A stretch of DNA of 64,000 nt from an uncultured Prevotella sp. (GCA_944319945.1 CALUFN010000001.1:37051-101050); one strand, 5' to 3'. Shown: positions 35,088-43,128, numbered from the stretch's first letter. Translations and numbers: made by a program. Notes: a model not told the origin generated them from the sequence alone.

Positions 35088-36023
35088 TCAAATATCAGGG
35101 TGCAGGTGGGCGTCAGCCGTGCTGTTTCCCATAAGTGCCATGAAGCAGTCTTCCACCGAGGGGCTTATCTCACGTATGTCCACCTGTCCGAGTCCTACGG
35201 CTGACAGACCGTCGCGCAGCGCACCAACCGTGGCTCCGGGCCTCAGCGTTACGTGAAAGCTGTCGCCGAAAGCGAACGCCGACTCCACCTCGCCGCTGCC
35301 CTTAAGGGCAACAGTCAGGCGGCGCATGTCGCCGCATCTTACGGCATACAGCTTGCCCGAGTACGCCCGGCACACTCCGTCGGGCGTATCGGTACGGAGC
35401 AGCCGCCCGTCTTGCACGAGCGAAATGCGGTCGCACCACGAGGCTTCGTCCATGTAAGGAGTCGACACGAGCACGGTAATGCCGTGGTCGCTCCTCAGCT
35501 TAAGCAGCATCTGCCAAAACTCCTTGCGCGACACGGGGTCGACGCCAGTGGTAGGCTCGTCGAGCAGCAGCACCCTCGGGGCGTGTATCAGCGCACACGA
35601 GAGGGCCAGCTTCTGCTTCATGCCGCCCGAGAGCTTGCCCGCCCTGCGCCGCCTGAACGGCTCCAACTGAGCGTAGATCGGCCTTACGAGGTCGTAGTTC
35701 CGCTCTACGGTGGTGCCGAACACCGAGGCGAAAAACCTCAGGTTTTCTTCCACAGTCAGGTCTTGGTAGAGCGAAAAGCGTCCCGGCATGTAGCCTATGC
35801 GTCGGCGCAACCGGCGGTAATCGCCCACGGTGTCGAGCCCGTCTACGGTGGCCCGGCCGCCGTCGGGCTTCAGCAGCGTGGCCAAGATGCGGAACAGCGT
35901 GGTCTTGCCTGCCCCGTCGGGACCTATCATTCCGTATATCTCGCCCTCGTCTACGCTGAAGCTCAGTCCGCCGAGAGCCTCCGCACGGCCGTATTTCTTA
36001 CGTAAATCTGAAACTGAAATCAT
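35088..36023 (-). CDS. ABC transporter ATP-binding protein (switch His missing)
   Basis: 311 residues. Walker A GPDGAGKTT, signature LSGGMKQKLAL and Walker B LLLDEPTTGVDP are intact. The switch region reads LVSTPYMDEASW, with Pro where the catalytic His should be. A C-terminal extension (about 220-311) of alpha/beta character is common in ABC-2 drug exporters. It corresponds to the N-terminal half of YbhF. It starts 4 bp after hlyD. Its likely partner is the next ATPase gene. Confidence 0.93.
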   Translation of the reverse strand: MISVSDLRKKYGRAEALGGLSFSVDEGEIYGMIGPDGAGKTTLFRILATLLKPDGGRATVDGLDTVGDYRRLRRRIGYMPGRFSLYQDLTVEENLRFFASVFGTTVERNYDLVRPIYAQLEPFRRRRAGKLSGGMKQKLALSCALIHAPRVLLLDEPTTGVDPVSRKEFWQMLLKLRSDHGITVLVSTPYMDEASWCDRISLVQDGRLLRTDTPDGVCRAYSGKLYAVRCGDMRRLTVALKGSGEVESAFAFGDSFHVTLRPGATVGALRDGLSAVGLGQVDIREISPSVEDCFMALMGNSTADAHLHPDI

Positions 36024-36027
36024 AATA

Positions 36028-36927
36028 TTAAAAGGTGAGAAAGTCCGCCTCTCCGTACATTCCTATCTTTATCTGTCCGTCGGTGTTCTTCACTCTTATC
36101 TTCACGGCGTAGACCAGGTTGGCCCTTTCGTCGCGCGTCTGTATGGTCTTCGGGGTAAACTCGGCCTTGTCCGATATCCACGTCACGGTGCCCTGATACT
36201 CACGGCAGCCGTCATCGCCGAGGTCTGAATACACCTTCACCTGCTGCCCTATCTTCAGCGAAGTTAGCTGCGGAGCGGCCACATATGCGCGCAGGTACAT
36301 GTCCGAGACGTCGGCAATCTTAAACAGCGGCTTGCCCGGCACGGCGTATTCGCCCGTTTCGGCATACTTTTCGAGCACGGTGCCGCCTACGGGCGACGTT
36401 ATTCGGCACTTGCGCAGCTGGTCTATCACCATGCGCCGCTCTATCTCGGCCGCGTCCATCTGCCTGTTCAGGCTGCCCGCAGTGTTGTCGAGCTGCGACT
36501 TCTGCGCCTCAAGCCGCCTGCGCAGCACACGCACGCTGCTCTCGGCGTCGTCAAGCATCTTGCGGTCGGCGGCGTTGTCTCTCACGAGCGCCGCGTAACG
36601 TTTCACCTCAAGCTCGGCCTTGTCTAACTGCTGCCGGGTCTCGGCTATCTGCTTCGCTATGTCAGGCCGCCGGCTCGCGTAGGCTTCTTTCGTTGCCCCG
36701 AGCTGCATGGCCCGCAGTTGCAACTGCACCGTGTCGATAAGCCCCACCTGCTGCCCTGCGGAGAGCTTAGCGCCCTCGTCGGCGTTGAAATACAGCAGCC
36801 TGCCCGTCTGCTCGGCCGACACTATCACCTCGGTAGCCTCAAACACGCCCGTAGCGTCGTGCTCCATGCCGTCGTCAGAGCATGCCGCCAACGACAATAC
36901 AGCCAATGCAAACACAATGTTTCTCAT
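36028..36927 (-). CDS. HlyD-family periplasmic adaptor (membrane fusion protein) lipoprotein
   Basis: 299 residues. The signal VLSLAACSD puts a lipidated Cys at about residue 15, so the adaptor is held by a lipid anchor. The biotinyl-lipoyl-like halves (EVIVSAEQTGRLLYFNADEG and ITSPVGGTVLEKYAETGEYA) flank a coiled-coil hairpin (about 70-165). It would bridge the inner-membrane ABC pump and TolC, like YbhG. ATG 36927 is used because the 44 codons before it are only translated 8-bp repeat. It ends 4 bp before the first ATPase. Confidence 0.92.
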   Translation of the reverse strand: MRNIVFALAVLSLAACSDDGMEHDATGVFEATEVIVSAEQTGRLLYFNADEGAKLSAGQQVGLIDTVQLQLRAMQLGATKEAYASRRPDIAKQIAETRQQLDKAELEVKRYAALVRDNAADRKMLDDAESSVRVLRRRLEAQKSQLDNTAGSLNRQMDAAEIERRMVIDQLRKCRITSPVGGTVLEKYAETGEYAVPGKPLFKIADVSDMYLRAYVAAPQLTSLKIGQQVKVYSDLGDDGCREYQGTVTWISDKAEFTPKTIQTRDERANLVYAVKIRVKNTDGQIKIGMYGEADFLTF

Positions 36928-36966
36928 ATCCTTAAGTTTTAAATGTTTATTTTCATAAATGTATTT

Positions 36967-37070
36967 ACCGTAAAACCGTATAACCCCAAAACCGTAAAAC
37001 CGCCCAACCGCGCAACCGTATAACCCCAAAACCGCACAACCGTATAACCCCAAAACCATATAACCCTAAA
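36967..37070. repeat. 8-bp-period tandem repeat (13 units) between tolC-like and hlyD-like genes
   Basis: Thirteen consecutive 8-mers in exact register: ACCGTAAA, ACCGTATA, ACCCCAAA, ACCGTAAA, ACCGCCCA, ACCGCGCA, ACCGTATA, ACCCCAAA, ACCGCACA, ACCGTATA, ACCCCAAA, ACCATATA, ACCCTAAA. The trio ACCG(CACA or TAAA)-ACCGTATA-ACCCCAAA recurs. The last unit overlaps the stop of the tolC-like gene. It fills the gap inside the efflux operon. Confidence 0.85.
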
Positions 37071-38319
37071 AGTTATTCAAGTACTTGATTTTATACATTT
37101 CCCGTAAGAGTTGTATCTCGTGCAGGCGTTTGCCGAGCTGCGCGTCGCTTACGGCGTTGATGTCGCGGAGCATCTCGTTCACGGTCTCCGTACCGTTGGC
37201 CACACGCAGTTCGGCCTTTTCGCGTATGCGTTTGCGCAGAGTTATCAGTTCGTCGTCTTGCCTTATCTGCTCTCTCAGGTTGTCCACAGCTCCGCTTTGC
37301 AGCTGCGTCTGCAGGCGAGTGTTAAACAGGAACGCCTCACGCTCCGACTGCACGGTCAGCCGCTCGGCCTCTATGTTGCGGCGGTCGTTGGCCCGGGTGT
37401 ACAGCGAACCGAAGTTCCACGTCAGCGTTACACCTATTTTATAATAAGCGTCAAAGTCGTCTTTCAGCATGTTAAGTCCCGGATTGCCGTATCCTCCGCG
37501 TGCAAACAGGCCTACGTGCGGGCGCAGGCTCACGTCGAGAGCCTTCATCTTGCTGTCGAGCAGACGGTCTTGGGCGGCGTAAAGGCCAAGCTCGGGGCGA
37601 CGGTTGGCAGTGTCTTGCGGCACGGGCGGCGCAGGCCTTACGAGCGAGTCGCCCCCGCCAATCTCCCGGCCTACGAACGTAGAGAGCATCTTCATGTACG
37701 TAGCGCGCTGCGCCGTCAGGCTCGTCTCCCGTTGGCGCGCCCTCACCTGCTCCACCATTACGGCGTCTACGTCGGCCTGGTTGGCCACTCCGGCCCTCGT
37801 CATGGCCTCGACCGAGGCCAACGACAGCCGCAAGTCGTCCATCAATATGCGCACCTGCACTATCTGTTCGTCGAGCACGAGCACGCCGAAGAACAACTCG
37901 TCTACGCGGCGGTTCACGTCATACATGGCCACGTCAACCTTCCCCCGGCCCACGTCGCCCTGCGCCTCGGCCATCCGCTTGGCCGAAGCCACGGCCCCGC
38001 CGTCGTACACCTGCTGGCTTATTGTCAGGTTCACGTCATACTGGTCCTTGCCTATCGTCGGGATGTCTACGCCCGGAATGTCTACCGGAATGGTCGTAAC
38101 GTCGCTTTGGTAAGAGGCCGCGCCGCTCACTCCCACCTGCGGCAGCCACGCCTTAGCGGCGTTTTCCACGGTGAGCCGGCGGCTCTGCTCCACTAAGTCG
38201 TACTGCCTTATGACCGGATAATTGTCTCTCGCCCACGCCTTACACTGCTCCAGAGTCACTTGCCCCATGCCTTCCACCGCACAGACGAGCGCTATTAAAG
38301 ATAACATCTGCCGTTTCAT
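37066..38319 (-). CDS. TolC-family outer-membrane efflux protein
   Basis: About 417 residues. A short signal (MKRQMLSLIALVCAVEGMGQ) precedes the repeated TolC helical hairpins (VTLEQCKAWARDNYPVIRQY at the N-terminus and long coiled coils around 120-220 and 320-400). It would form the outer-membrane duct for the ABC pump. ATG 38319 is favoured over 38334 because the promoter box at 38349-38356 leaves almost no leader for the longer form. First gene of the efflux operon. Confidence 0.92.
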   Translation of the reverse strand: MKRQMLSLIALVCAVEGMGQVTLEQCKAWARDNYPVIRQYDLVEQSRRLTVENAAKAWLPQVGVSGAASYQSDVTTIPVDIPGVDIPTIGKDQYDVNLTISQQVYDGGAVASAKRMAEAQGDVGRGKVDVAMYDVNRRVDELFFGVLVLDEQIVQVRILMDDLRLSLASVEAMTRAGVANQADVDAVMVEQVRARQRETSLTAQRATYMKMLSTFVGREIGGGDSLVRPAPPVPQDTANRRPELGLYAAQDRLLDSKMKALDVSLRPHVGLFARGGYGNPGLNMLKDDFDAYYKIGVTLTWNFGSLYTRANDRRNIEAERLTVQSEREAFLFNTRLQTQLQSGAVDNLREQIRQDDELITLRKRIREKAELRVANGTETVNEMLRDINAVSDAQLGKRLHEIQLLREMYKIKYLNNF

Positions 38320-38348
38320 GTCTTTTCTATGCATATTTTATTCACCTG

Positions 38349-38356
38349 CAAAGATA
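38349..38356 (-). promoter_or_regulatory. Promoter -7 box of the efflux operon
   Basis: TATCTTTG on the minus strand, 30 bp before ATG 38319. No -33 TTG is evident, consistent with a promoter that needs an activator such as the adjacent AraC-type protein. That link is inference. Confidence 0.6.
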
Positions 38357-38452
38357 GCCTGAAACGCATGCACGGGCGTTATCTTAAATGAGGAAATGAT
38401 GTTCTTTTCGTACTCATGCGCCGCCCGATGATGCATTTTCAGCGGCATATTG

Positions 38453-38482
38453 TTGCACGGATGAGTTCTTTTTGTACTTTTG
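38453..38482 (+). promoter_or_regulatory. Promoter of the AraC-type regulator
   Basis: TTG (38453-38455), a 19-bp spacer and TACTTTTG (38475-38482), 26 bp before ATG 38509. Confidence 0.75.
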
Positions 38483-38508
38483 CAGCACGATAATGAAATA
38501 AAAGGAAA

Positions 38509-39411
38509 ATGAAAAACAAATCACCTGAACGCTTCTCGTTCAGCGAACTTAGAAGCATGGTGGGCGGCATGAAGGCCGAGCATGCGCCCGTGAAGTTCAT
38601 CGGTAAGGAGCTAGCCATGCTCGGCGAAGGGCACAAGGCGTTGCAAAACATACTGCAACCCGACACGCCCTACATAATGGAAGACTGCCGCATGGGCTAC
38701 ATCAGGAAAGGAAAGATCAGGCTTACGGTAAACCTCATTGAGCGCGAATACGGCGAAGGCACGTTCGCCTTCATATATGCCGGCAGCATACTGCAAATCA
38801 ACTATATGTCGGAAGACTTCGACCTGTGCGGCATGATGATAAGCAACGAGCGGCTGAATGCCGCGCTTGGCAGCACGCTGCCCGTGTGGTATAACGGCAA
38901 CGCGCCGTTTTTCACCGTACATCCGCAGGATGAAGACGCAGCGGCAGTCATGCGGATGTTCGGCACGGTGTGGCATCTGCTGAGCATGGAGAGCTTCCCC
39001 GGCGAGACGCTCAACGGCCTGATTTACGCCATAATACATTATTACGGTTACCTGAAAAACATAGAATCAGACACTGAAACGCCCGAAACGTCGCGCGGCA
39101 AGGAGCTTTTCAACACGTTCATACGCCTCGTAAACACCTACGGAAGGCGCGAACGTAAGCTGAAATTCTATGCCGACAGGATGTGCATGACACCCCGATA
39201 CCTCGGCACTACCATCAAGTCGATAAGCGGAATAACGGCCAAAGAGTGGATAGACCGCGCCGTCGTCACCCACGCTAAGGTAATGCTGAAATACAGCGGC
39301 AGGCAAGTGGCCGAGATAGCTTACGCCCTCGATTTCCCCAACGTCAGCTTCTTCTGCAAGTATTTCAAGCACCTGACAGGCCTCACGCCGCAAGAATACA
39401 GGATGAAATAA
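38509..39411 (+). CDS. AraC-family transcriptional regulator
   Basis: 300 residues. The N-terminal half is a sensor-like domain (about 30-150) and the C-terminal 100 residues carry the two AraC helix-turn-helix motifs (MCMTPRYLGTTIKSISG and QVAEIAYALDFPNVSFF), ending with KHLTGLTPQEYR. It is transcribed divergently from the efflux operon with a 190-bp shared control region, so it probably regulates that operon. A hairpin at 39415-39500 follows. Confidence 0.93.
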   Translation: MKNKSPERFSFSELRSMVGGMKAEHAPVKFIGKELAMLGEGHKALQNILQPDTPYIMEDCRMGYIRKGKIRLTVNLIEREYGEGTFAFIYAGSILQINYMSEDFDLCGMMISNERLNAALGSTLPVWYNGNAPFFTVHPQDEDAAAVMRMFGTVWHLLSMESFPGETLNGLIYAIIHYYGYLKNIESDTETPETSRGKELFNTFIRLVNTYGRRERKLKFYADRMCMTPRYLGTTIKSISGITAKEWIDRAVVTHAKVMLKYSGRQVAEIAYALDFPNVSFFCKYFKHLTGLTPQEYRMK

Positions 39412-39414
39412 GTG

Positions 39415-39500
39415 AAGAGTGAAAAACGAAAAGTGAAAAATCCATCACCATGTTCGGCTGCAAAGCATTTGGATTTTTCACTTTTCACTCTTCGCTTTTT
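39415..39500. terminator. Bidirectional terminator between convergent genes
   Basis: A long imperfect inverted repeat. AGTGAAAAATCCA pairs with TGGATTTTTCACT, and the flanks GAAGAGTGAAAAACG and CTTTTCACTCTTCGC extend it. A/T-rich arms provide T-tracts on both strands. Confidence 0.7.
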
Positions 39501-40044
39501 ACTCTTCAACGTCCCCGTCGAGCCTCGTGTCTTTCTCTATGCTCACCGCCCCGAGCCTTGACAGCTTGAGCAGCATCGGCACATAGTCGTCGCTCAGCAC
39601 GTCGGGGGCGCCCACGCTGGCGGCAAACACAAGGTAGTCGCCGTCTACACGGTCAAACACTATGCCGAGCAGGGCGTTCTTCTCAACGTATTCAGAGCCG
39701 GCCTCGGCCTTGAAGTCGGCCTTAGTGAACGTGCGGTTGAAAAACTCCGTGCCGTCAGGGCGCGTCACTTTCACCGTTATCGTGTTGTCGTAATACCGCC
39801 CGCCGGCGTCGTCTGATATTACGGGCATCGACTTGTCGGCGCTTCTCTTGATGTCAACTACGTATTGTCCGCCCAGCCATTCTACTTCCTCCTTGTGGCT
39901 GTAGTCCTGCATGCGGACGGGTTGCGACGGAGCCTTGACCTCCGGTTTCTTAGTGATAATGTCATTGCTCTGCTTCTTTTCGCCGCATGACGCAAATACG
40001 AGAGCGGCAACCGAGGCTATGAGCAACGTGCGGGTAAACTTCAT
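39499..40044 (-). CDS. DUF4738 family lipoprotein
   Basis: 181 residues. A lipoprotein signal (VAALVFASCGE, lipidated Cys near residue 20) is followed by a low-complexity linker and a beta-rich domain (EVEWLGGQYVVDIKRSADKS). I recognise it as DUF4738, a Bacteroidales family of unknown function. ATG 40044 is used since the promoter box TACCTTTG at 40070-40077 lies inside the longer frame. Transcribed alone, divergent from the DUF4230 pair. Confidence 0.82.
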   Translation of the reverse strand: MKFTRTLLIASVAALVFASCGEKKQSNDIITKKPEVKAPSQPVRMQDYSHKEEVEWLGGQYVVDIKRSADKSMPVISDDAGGRYYDNTITVKVTRPDGTEFFNRTFTKADFKAEAGSEYVEKNALLGIVFDRVDGDYLVFAASVGAPDVLSDDYVPMLLKLSRLGAVSIEKDTRLDGDVEE

Positions 40045-40069
40045 ATTCTCTTTTATGTTTATTACGCCG

Positions 40070-40077
40070 CAAAGGTA
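40070..40077 (-). promoter_or_regulatory. Promoter -7 box of the DUF4738 gene
   Basis: TACCTTTG on the minus strand, 26 bp before ATG 40044. A TTG lies about 23 bp further upstream, slightly too far. Confidence 0.6.
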
Positions 40078-40174
40078 CAGCAATTTTTCGAGTAAGCGCA
40101 CAAAAGACATCAAAGATGTAAGCAATCACTGAAAAATAACCACGGAAATTAAGCAAAGTTGCCTTGTTTTTTAC

Positions 40175-40182
40175 TAACTTTG
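40175..40182 (+). promoter_or_regulatory. Promoter -7 box of the DUF4230 pair
   Basis: TAACTTTG ends only 9 bp before ATG 40192. With the usual start point about 7 bp after the box, the mRNA would have almost no leader. Confidence 0.6.
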
Positions 40183-40191
40183 TATCGTAAT

Positions 40192-40866
40192 ATGAAAAAA
40201 CTTATATTTTTACTCGCCGCCGCGCTTGCGCTTGCCTCGTGCGGAGACGGGAAACTGACGAAGCAGACCGACCGCTCGATAGACACCGTACCGGTGATGG
40301 TCATGCAGATAAGGAAGTGTTCAAAGCTGTACACTGCCGAATACCAAGTGCACAAGATAGTAACCCACAACGACAAGGTGGAGCTTAAGGGCTCGTTGTT
40401 CAACCGTAAGATAAACATTGGCGTGCCCATGTCAGAGCGCAAGATAGCCATACCCATAGACGCTAAGCTCAAGGCGTATGTCGACTTCAACGGTTTTACG
40501 GAAAAGAACGTAAGCATACGGGGCGACAAGGTGGAGATAACGCTGCCCGACCCCAAAGTGGAGCTTGTCTCTACGCGCGTGGACCACGACGAGATAAAGA
40601 AGCACGTGGCCCTGATACGCTCTAACTTCACCGACGCGGAGATGGCCTCTTACGAGCGTCAGGGCCGCGAGGCGATAATCAAGAGCATACCGCAGATGGG
40701 CATAATCGACATGGCGCGCGTCGGCGCCACCCACGCCCTCGTGCCCATGTTGGCGCGCCTCGGCTTCAAGGAAGAGAACATTACGATAACGTTCCGCAAG
40801 GAGTTTACGGCCGACGACCTGCCGCTGCTCCTCGAAAACACCACGATTGAAAATGGAAGACAATAA
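40192..40866 (+). CDS. DUF4230 family lipoprotein
   Basis: 224 residues. The signal MKKLIFLLAAALALASCGD gives a lipidated Cys at 17. The mature part has the DUF4230 pattern: short beta segments (ELKGSLFNRKINIGVPMSER, YVDFNG) and a helical C-terminal half, ending in ENITITFRKEF. Function is unknown. ATG 40192 gives the signal peptide and fits the box at 40175. Its end overlaps a second, diverged DUF4230 gene by 14 bp. The two look like an old tandem duplication. Confidence 0.83.
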   Translation: MKKLIFLLAAALALASCGDGKLTKQTDRSIDTVPVMVMQIRKCSKLYTAEYQVHKIVTHNDKVELKGSLFNRKINIGVPMSERKIAIPIDAKLKAYVDFNGFTEKNVSIRGDKVEITLPDPKVELVSTRVDHDEIKKHVALIRSNFTDAEMASYERQGREAIIKSIPQMGIIDMARVGATHALVPMLARLGFKEENITITFRKEFTADDLPLLLENTTIENGRQ

Positions 40867-41512
40867 CCCACGCAACAGGAAACGCCGCCCCGGCCTCGCC
40901 GGCCTGGCGGCTAAGGCCGCCCGCATAAGGCTCTATGCGATAGCGGCGGCGGTGATGCTGACCATCGTTTCGGCGGCTTATCTCGTAAGGACGTGCGCCG
41001 ACGACGACGTTACCGTGCACGTAAACGACAAGATAGACGCAACGCCTACGCAGGTGCTGAAGATGAAAGAGATAGGCGAATGGGAGTTTCTCTCCATAGA
41101 AGACGAGGAGATGATAGACACGACGAGGAGAAGACTGTTCCGCAACGACGAGCTGATACGCATCTATACGGGCACGCTGCGCCTCGGCATAGACCTCTCT
41201 GAAGCAAAAGACGACTGGGTAAGGCTCGACGGCGACACGCTGCGCGTGACGCTTCCTAAGGTGAAGCTGCTCGACGAAGACTTCATCGACGAGGCCAAGA
41301 CGCAAGCGTTCTTCGAGTCGGGTACGTGGAGCGACCAGGCGCGCGACGACATGTACCACCGTGCGAAGGCTAAGATGAAGGCCCGATGCCTTACCAAAGA
41401 AAACATTGCCAGCGCCGAAGACAACGCCCTGAAACAGTTTTTCCAAATGTTTAAGGCCATGGGATACGAACACGTGGAGGTAAGATTTGACGCTCAGTTC
41501 CAAGCCAACTGA
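40853..41512 (+). CDS. DUF4230 family membrane-anchored protein (second copy)
   Basis: 219 residues. A basic N-terminus (RNRKRRPGLAG) and one membrane helix (about 27-45) replace the lipoprotein signal of the first copy. The domain layout is shared: an early strand pair (WEFLSIEDEEMIDTTRRR), IYTGTLRLGIDLSEAKDDW, LPKVKLLDEDF and a last strand HVEVRFDAQF. ATG 40853 is chosen over an in-frame TTG at 40847. A hairpin-rich gap follows. Confidence 0.8.
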   Translation: MEDNNPRNRKRRPGLAGLAAKAARIRLYAIAAAVMLTIVSAAYLVRTCADDDVTVHVNDKIDATPTQVLKMKEIGEWEFLSIEDEEMIDTTRRRLFRNDELIRIYTGTLRLGIDLSEAKDDWVRLDGDTLRVTLPKVKLLDEDFIDEAKTQAFFESGTWSDQARDDMYHRAKAKMKARCLTKENIASAEDNALKQFFQMFKAMGYEHVEVRFDAQFQAN

Positions 41513-41690
41513 CACCCATCCCTGCCCTCCCAAAGGGAGAGAGCCTTGATATGCAAAGATGATTATTATTAATAAGGATAGGGCTTATACCCTCTTATTA
41601 GACCAATTAGCCTAATGAGAGGGGATAAGCCCTACTTATATGAGCATGACTATCTAAGCTCCCTCCCTTCGGGAGGGCTGGGGTGGGCCT
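41513..41690. repeat. Hairpin-rich gap with an approximately 21-bp inverted repeat
   Basis: GGGCTTATACCCTCTTATTAG (41583 on, trimmed here to its arms GGGCTTAT and CCTCTTATTAG) pairs with CTAATGAGAGGGGATAAGCCC around a 10-nt loop, with small mismatches. A second hairpin CCCTCCCTTCGGGAGGG follows at about 41660-41677, then TTTAAAAAAA. Together they probably terminate the convergent DUF4230 and CcdA/ArsG-like genes. Confidence 0.65.
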
Positions 41691-42383
41691 TTAAAAAAAC
41701 AGCATAAACACTCCCGCACCTATGAAAAGCGCGCCTACGTTAATCCACCTCTGCACTACGCTCATCTTACGCTTCACGGCCTGCGTAGCGCCTATGCCGT
41801 AAGCCGCGGCCCAAGCCAAAAGCACGGCCGGCACAGACGTGGCCAACGAGAACACTACGGGCAGCAGATAGCCGCCCGAAGAGCGCGCTGACAGCGGCAT
41901 GAGCATGCCGAAATACACAATGGCGCTCTCCGGGCAGAACGACAGGGCGAGGAGCACGCCCAACAGCATGCTGCCCCACAGCCCGTGGAACCGCCGCCCG
42001 CGCGCCGAAACGTCAGGGCAATGCTCATGCTTGTGGATGAAACGGTCGAGAATGAAATACAACCCTACGGCTATCAGCACAGGCGCAAGCAGCCTCTCGC
42101 CCCACTCGCCGAACCAACGGCCTACGGCCTCAACGCCGCCCGTACCCCTGAACACGGCTATCAGCACCACGCCCAGCAGCGAATAGGCAATGATACGGCC
42201 AAAAGTATAAGCCAGGCAGTTAAGCAGCACGCGGCGGCGCACGTGCCCGTCTTTGGCCAAATAGCCCATAGCCGCCACGTTGGCCGCAAGCGGACACGGA
42301 TGCAAGGCTACCACCAAGCCCAAAAGAAAAGCCGTAAGCGCGGGAAAACCGCTATTGTCTATTATGCTCTGAAATATCTCCAT
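41691..42383 (-). CDS. CcdA/DsbD-like or ArsG-like six-helix membrane protein
   Basis: 230 residues with six predicted membrane helices. Each half begins with a Cys-Pro motif: HPCPLAANVAA (C30) and SFCPESAIVYFG (about residue 150), the pattern of the CcdA/DsbD thiol-disulfide carriers. The Bacteroidota version is often labelled ArsG-family aromatic arsenical permease. No arsenic or redox partner genes adjoin it, so function stays open. Its promoter box TAACTTTG is at 42407-42414. Confidence 0.82.
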   Translation of the reverse strand: MEIFQSIIDNSGFPALTAFLLGLVVALHPCPLAANVAAMGYLAKDGHVRRRVLLNCLAYTFGRIIAYSLLGVVLIAVFRGTGGVEAVGRWFGEWGERLLAPVLIAVGLYFILDRFIHKHEHCPDVSARGRRFHGLWGSMLLGVLLALSFCPESAIVYFGMLMPLSARSSGGYLLPVVFSLATSVPAVLLAWAAAYGIGATQAVKRKMSVVQRWINVGALFIGAGVFMLFF

Positions 42384-42406
42384 CTTACCTTAAAAACATC
42401 ATCATG

Positions 42407-42414
42407 CAAAGTTA
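42407..42414 (-). promoter_or_regulatory. Promoter -7 box of the CcdA/ArsG-like gene
   Basis: TAACTTTG on the minus strand, 23 bp before ATG 42383. Confidence 0.6.
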
Positions 42415-42675
42415 TCACTTTTGCATGAAAGCGGCACACGCAATCCTTATTTTAATATTACTTCACATTTCAGCACCTACACGCAGGTCTCGCCCACGCT
42501 TACACATTGTCAGCAAAAGCCGCATTATGCTTTCATCGTGACTTACCGTTTAACACTGAGAAGGCCTGCGGCGCAAAACAACGAGCCGTACGGCGCAAAT
42601 ACGCGCCGGAATCGCGTGCAAACATAAACACTTAAGGCACAAGACGTTACGCTCATTCATGCCAAAATGTGCAAA

Positions 42676-42866
42676 CAGAAGCAGCCTTTTAACATTTTTT
42701 GGAATGCATCCGTCACCCGTAAAGGATACCTTTATCACCATCAAAGGCCATCTCCGCCGCCCGTATTCACGGCCTAAACGCATGCAAAACGCCACGTTTT
42801 GCAATCTCAGAGATAGCAAATCGCAGGGTAAAAGGCCACCTTTCGCGTTTCAGAAGGTTACAAAAC
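42676..42866. repeat. 22-bp-period palindrome array G (up to 9 units, largest)
   Basis: Clear units stand at 42676 (CAGAAGCAGCCTTTT), 42720 (TAAAGGATACCTTTA), 42742 (CAAAGGCCATCTCCG), 42786 (AAAACGCCACGTTTT), 42830 (AAAAGGCCACCTTTC) and 42852 (AGAAGGTTACAAAAC). All fall on one 22-bp register, and decayed units occupy the missing steps at 42698, 42764 and 42808. The 42415-42675 and 42867-43039 flanks show no gene or other clear feature. Confidence 0.83.
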
Positions 42867-43056
42867 AGCGCATAATTAGCCCAAAGCCACCCTGTGGAAT
42901 CCTATTTCACGCCATTTCGCAGACATTTCCCTAATGACAAAAAGAAAGAAATTTAAATGAATAATGAACAATGAAAAAAAATGAATAATCAATGCGGTTT
43001 CATACTATTGCGAAAATAAAATTCATCTATCACTCTTCATTGTCAGGTAAAACCAC

Positions 43057-43084
43057 TATATTTGCAATGCAAATGCAATGCAAG
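43057..43084 (+). promoter_or_regulatory. Promoter and direct-repeat operator of the toxin-antitoxin pair
   Basis: TATATTTG (43057-43064) is the -7 box. It runs into two direct copies of TGCAATGCAA with an 11-bp period (43063-43084), located at the expected transcription start. Such a repeat is a plausible binding site for antitoxin autorepression. Confidence 0.55.
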
Positions 43085-43128
43085 TAAGGAAACAGTTTCG
43101 ACCAAGATTATATAAAATACGAATAAAC

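Noticed and set aside
36928-37059. 44-codon extension of the HlyD-type gene
   Set aside because: It is only translated 8-bp repeat, without a signal peptide; ATG 36927 begins a proper lipoprotein signal.
37111-38196. 361-codon antisense frame
   Set aside because: It lies entirely inside the tolC-like gene and shows no known fold.
42421-42934. Open frames of 60-91 codons on both strands
   Set aside because: They lie over palindrome array G and have no coding character or recognisable domain.
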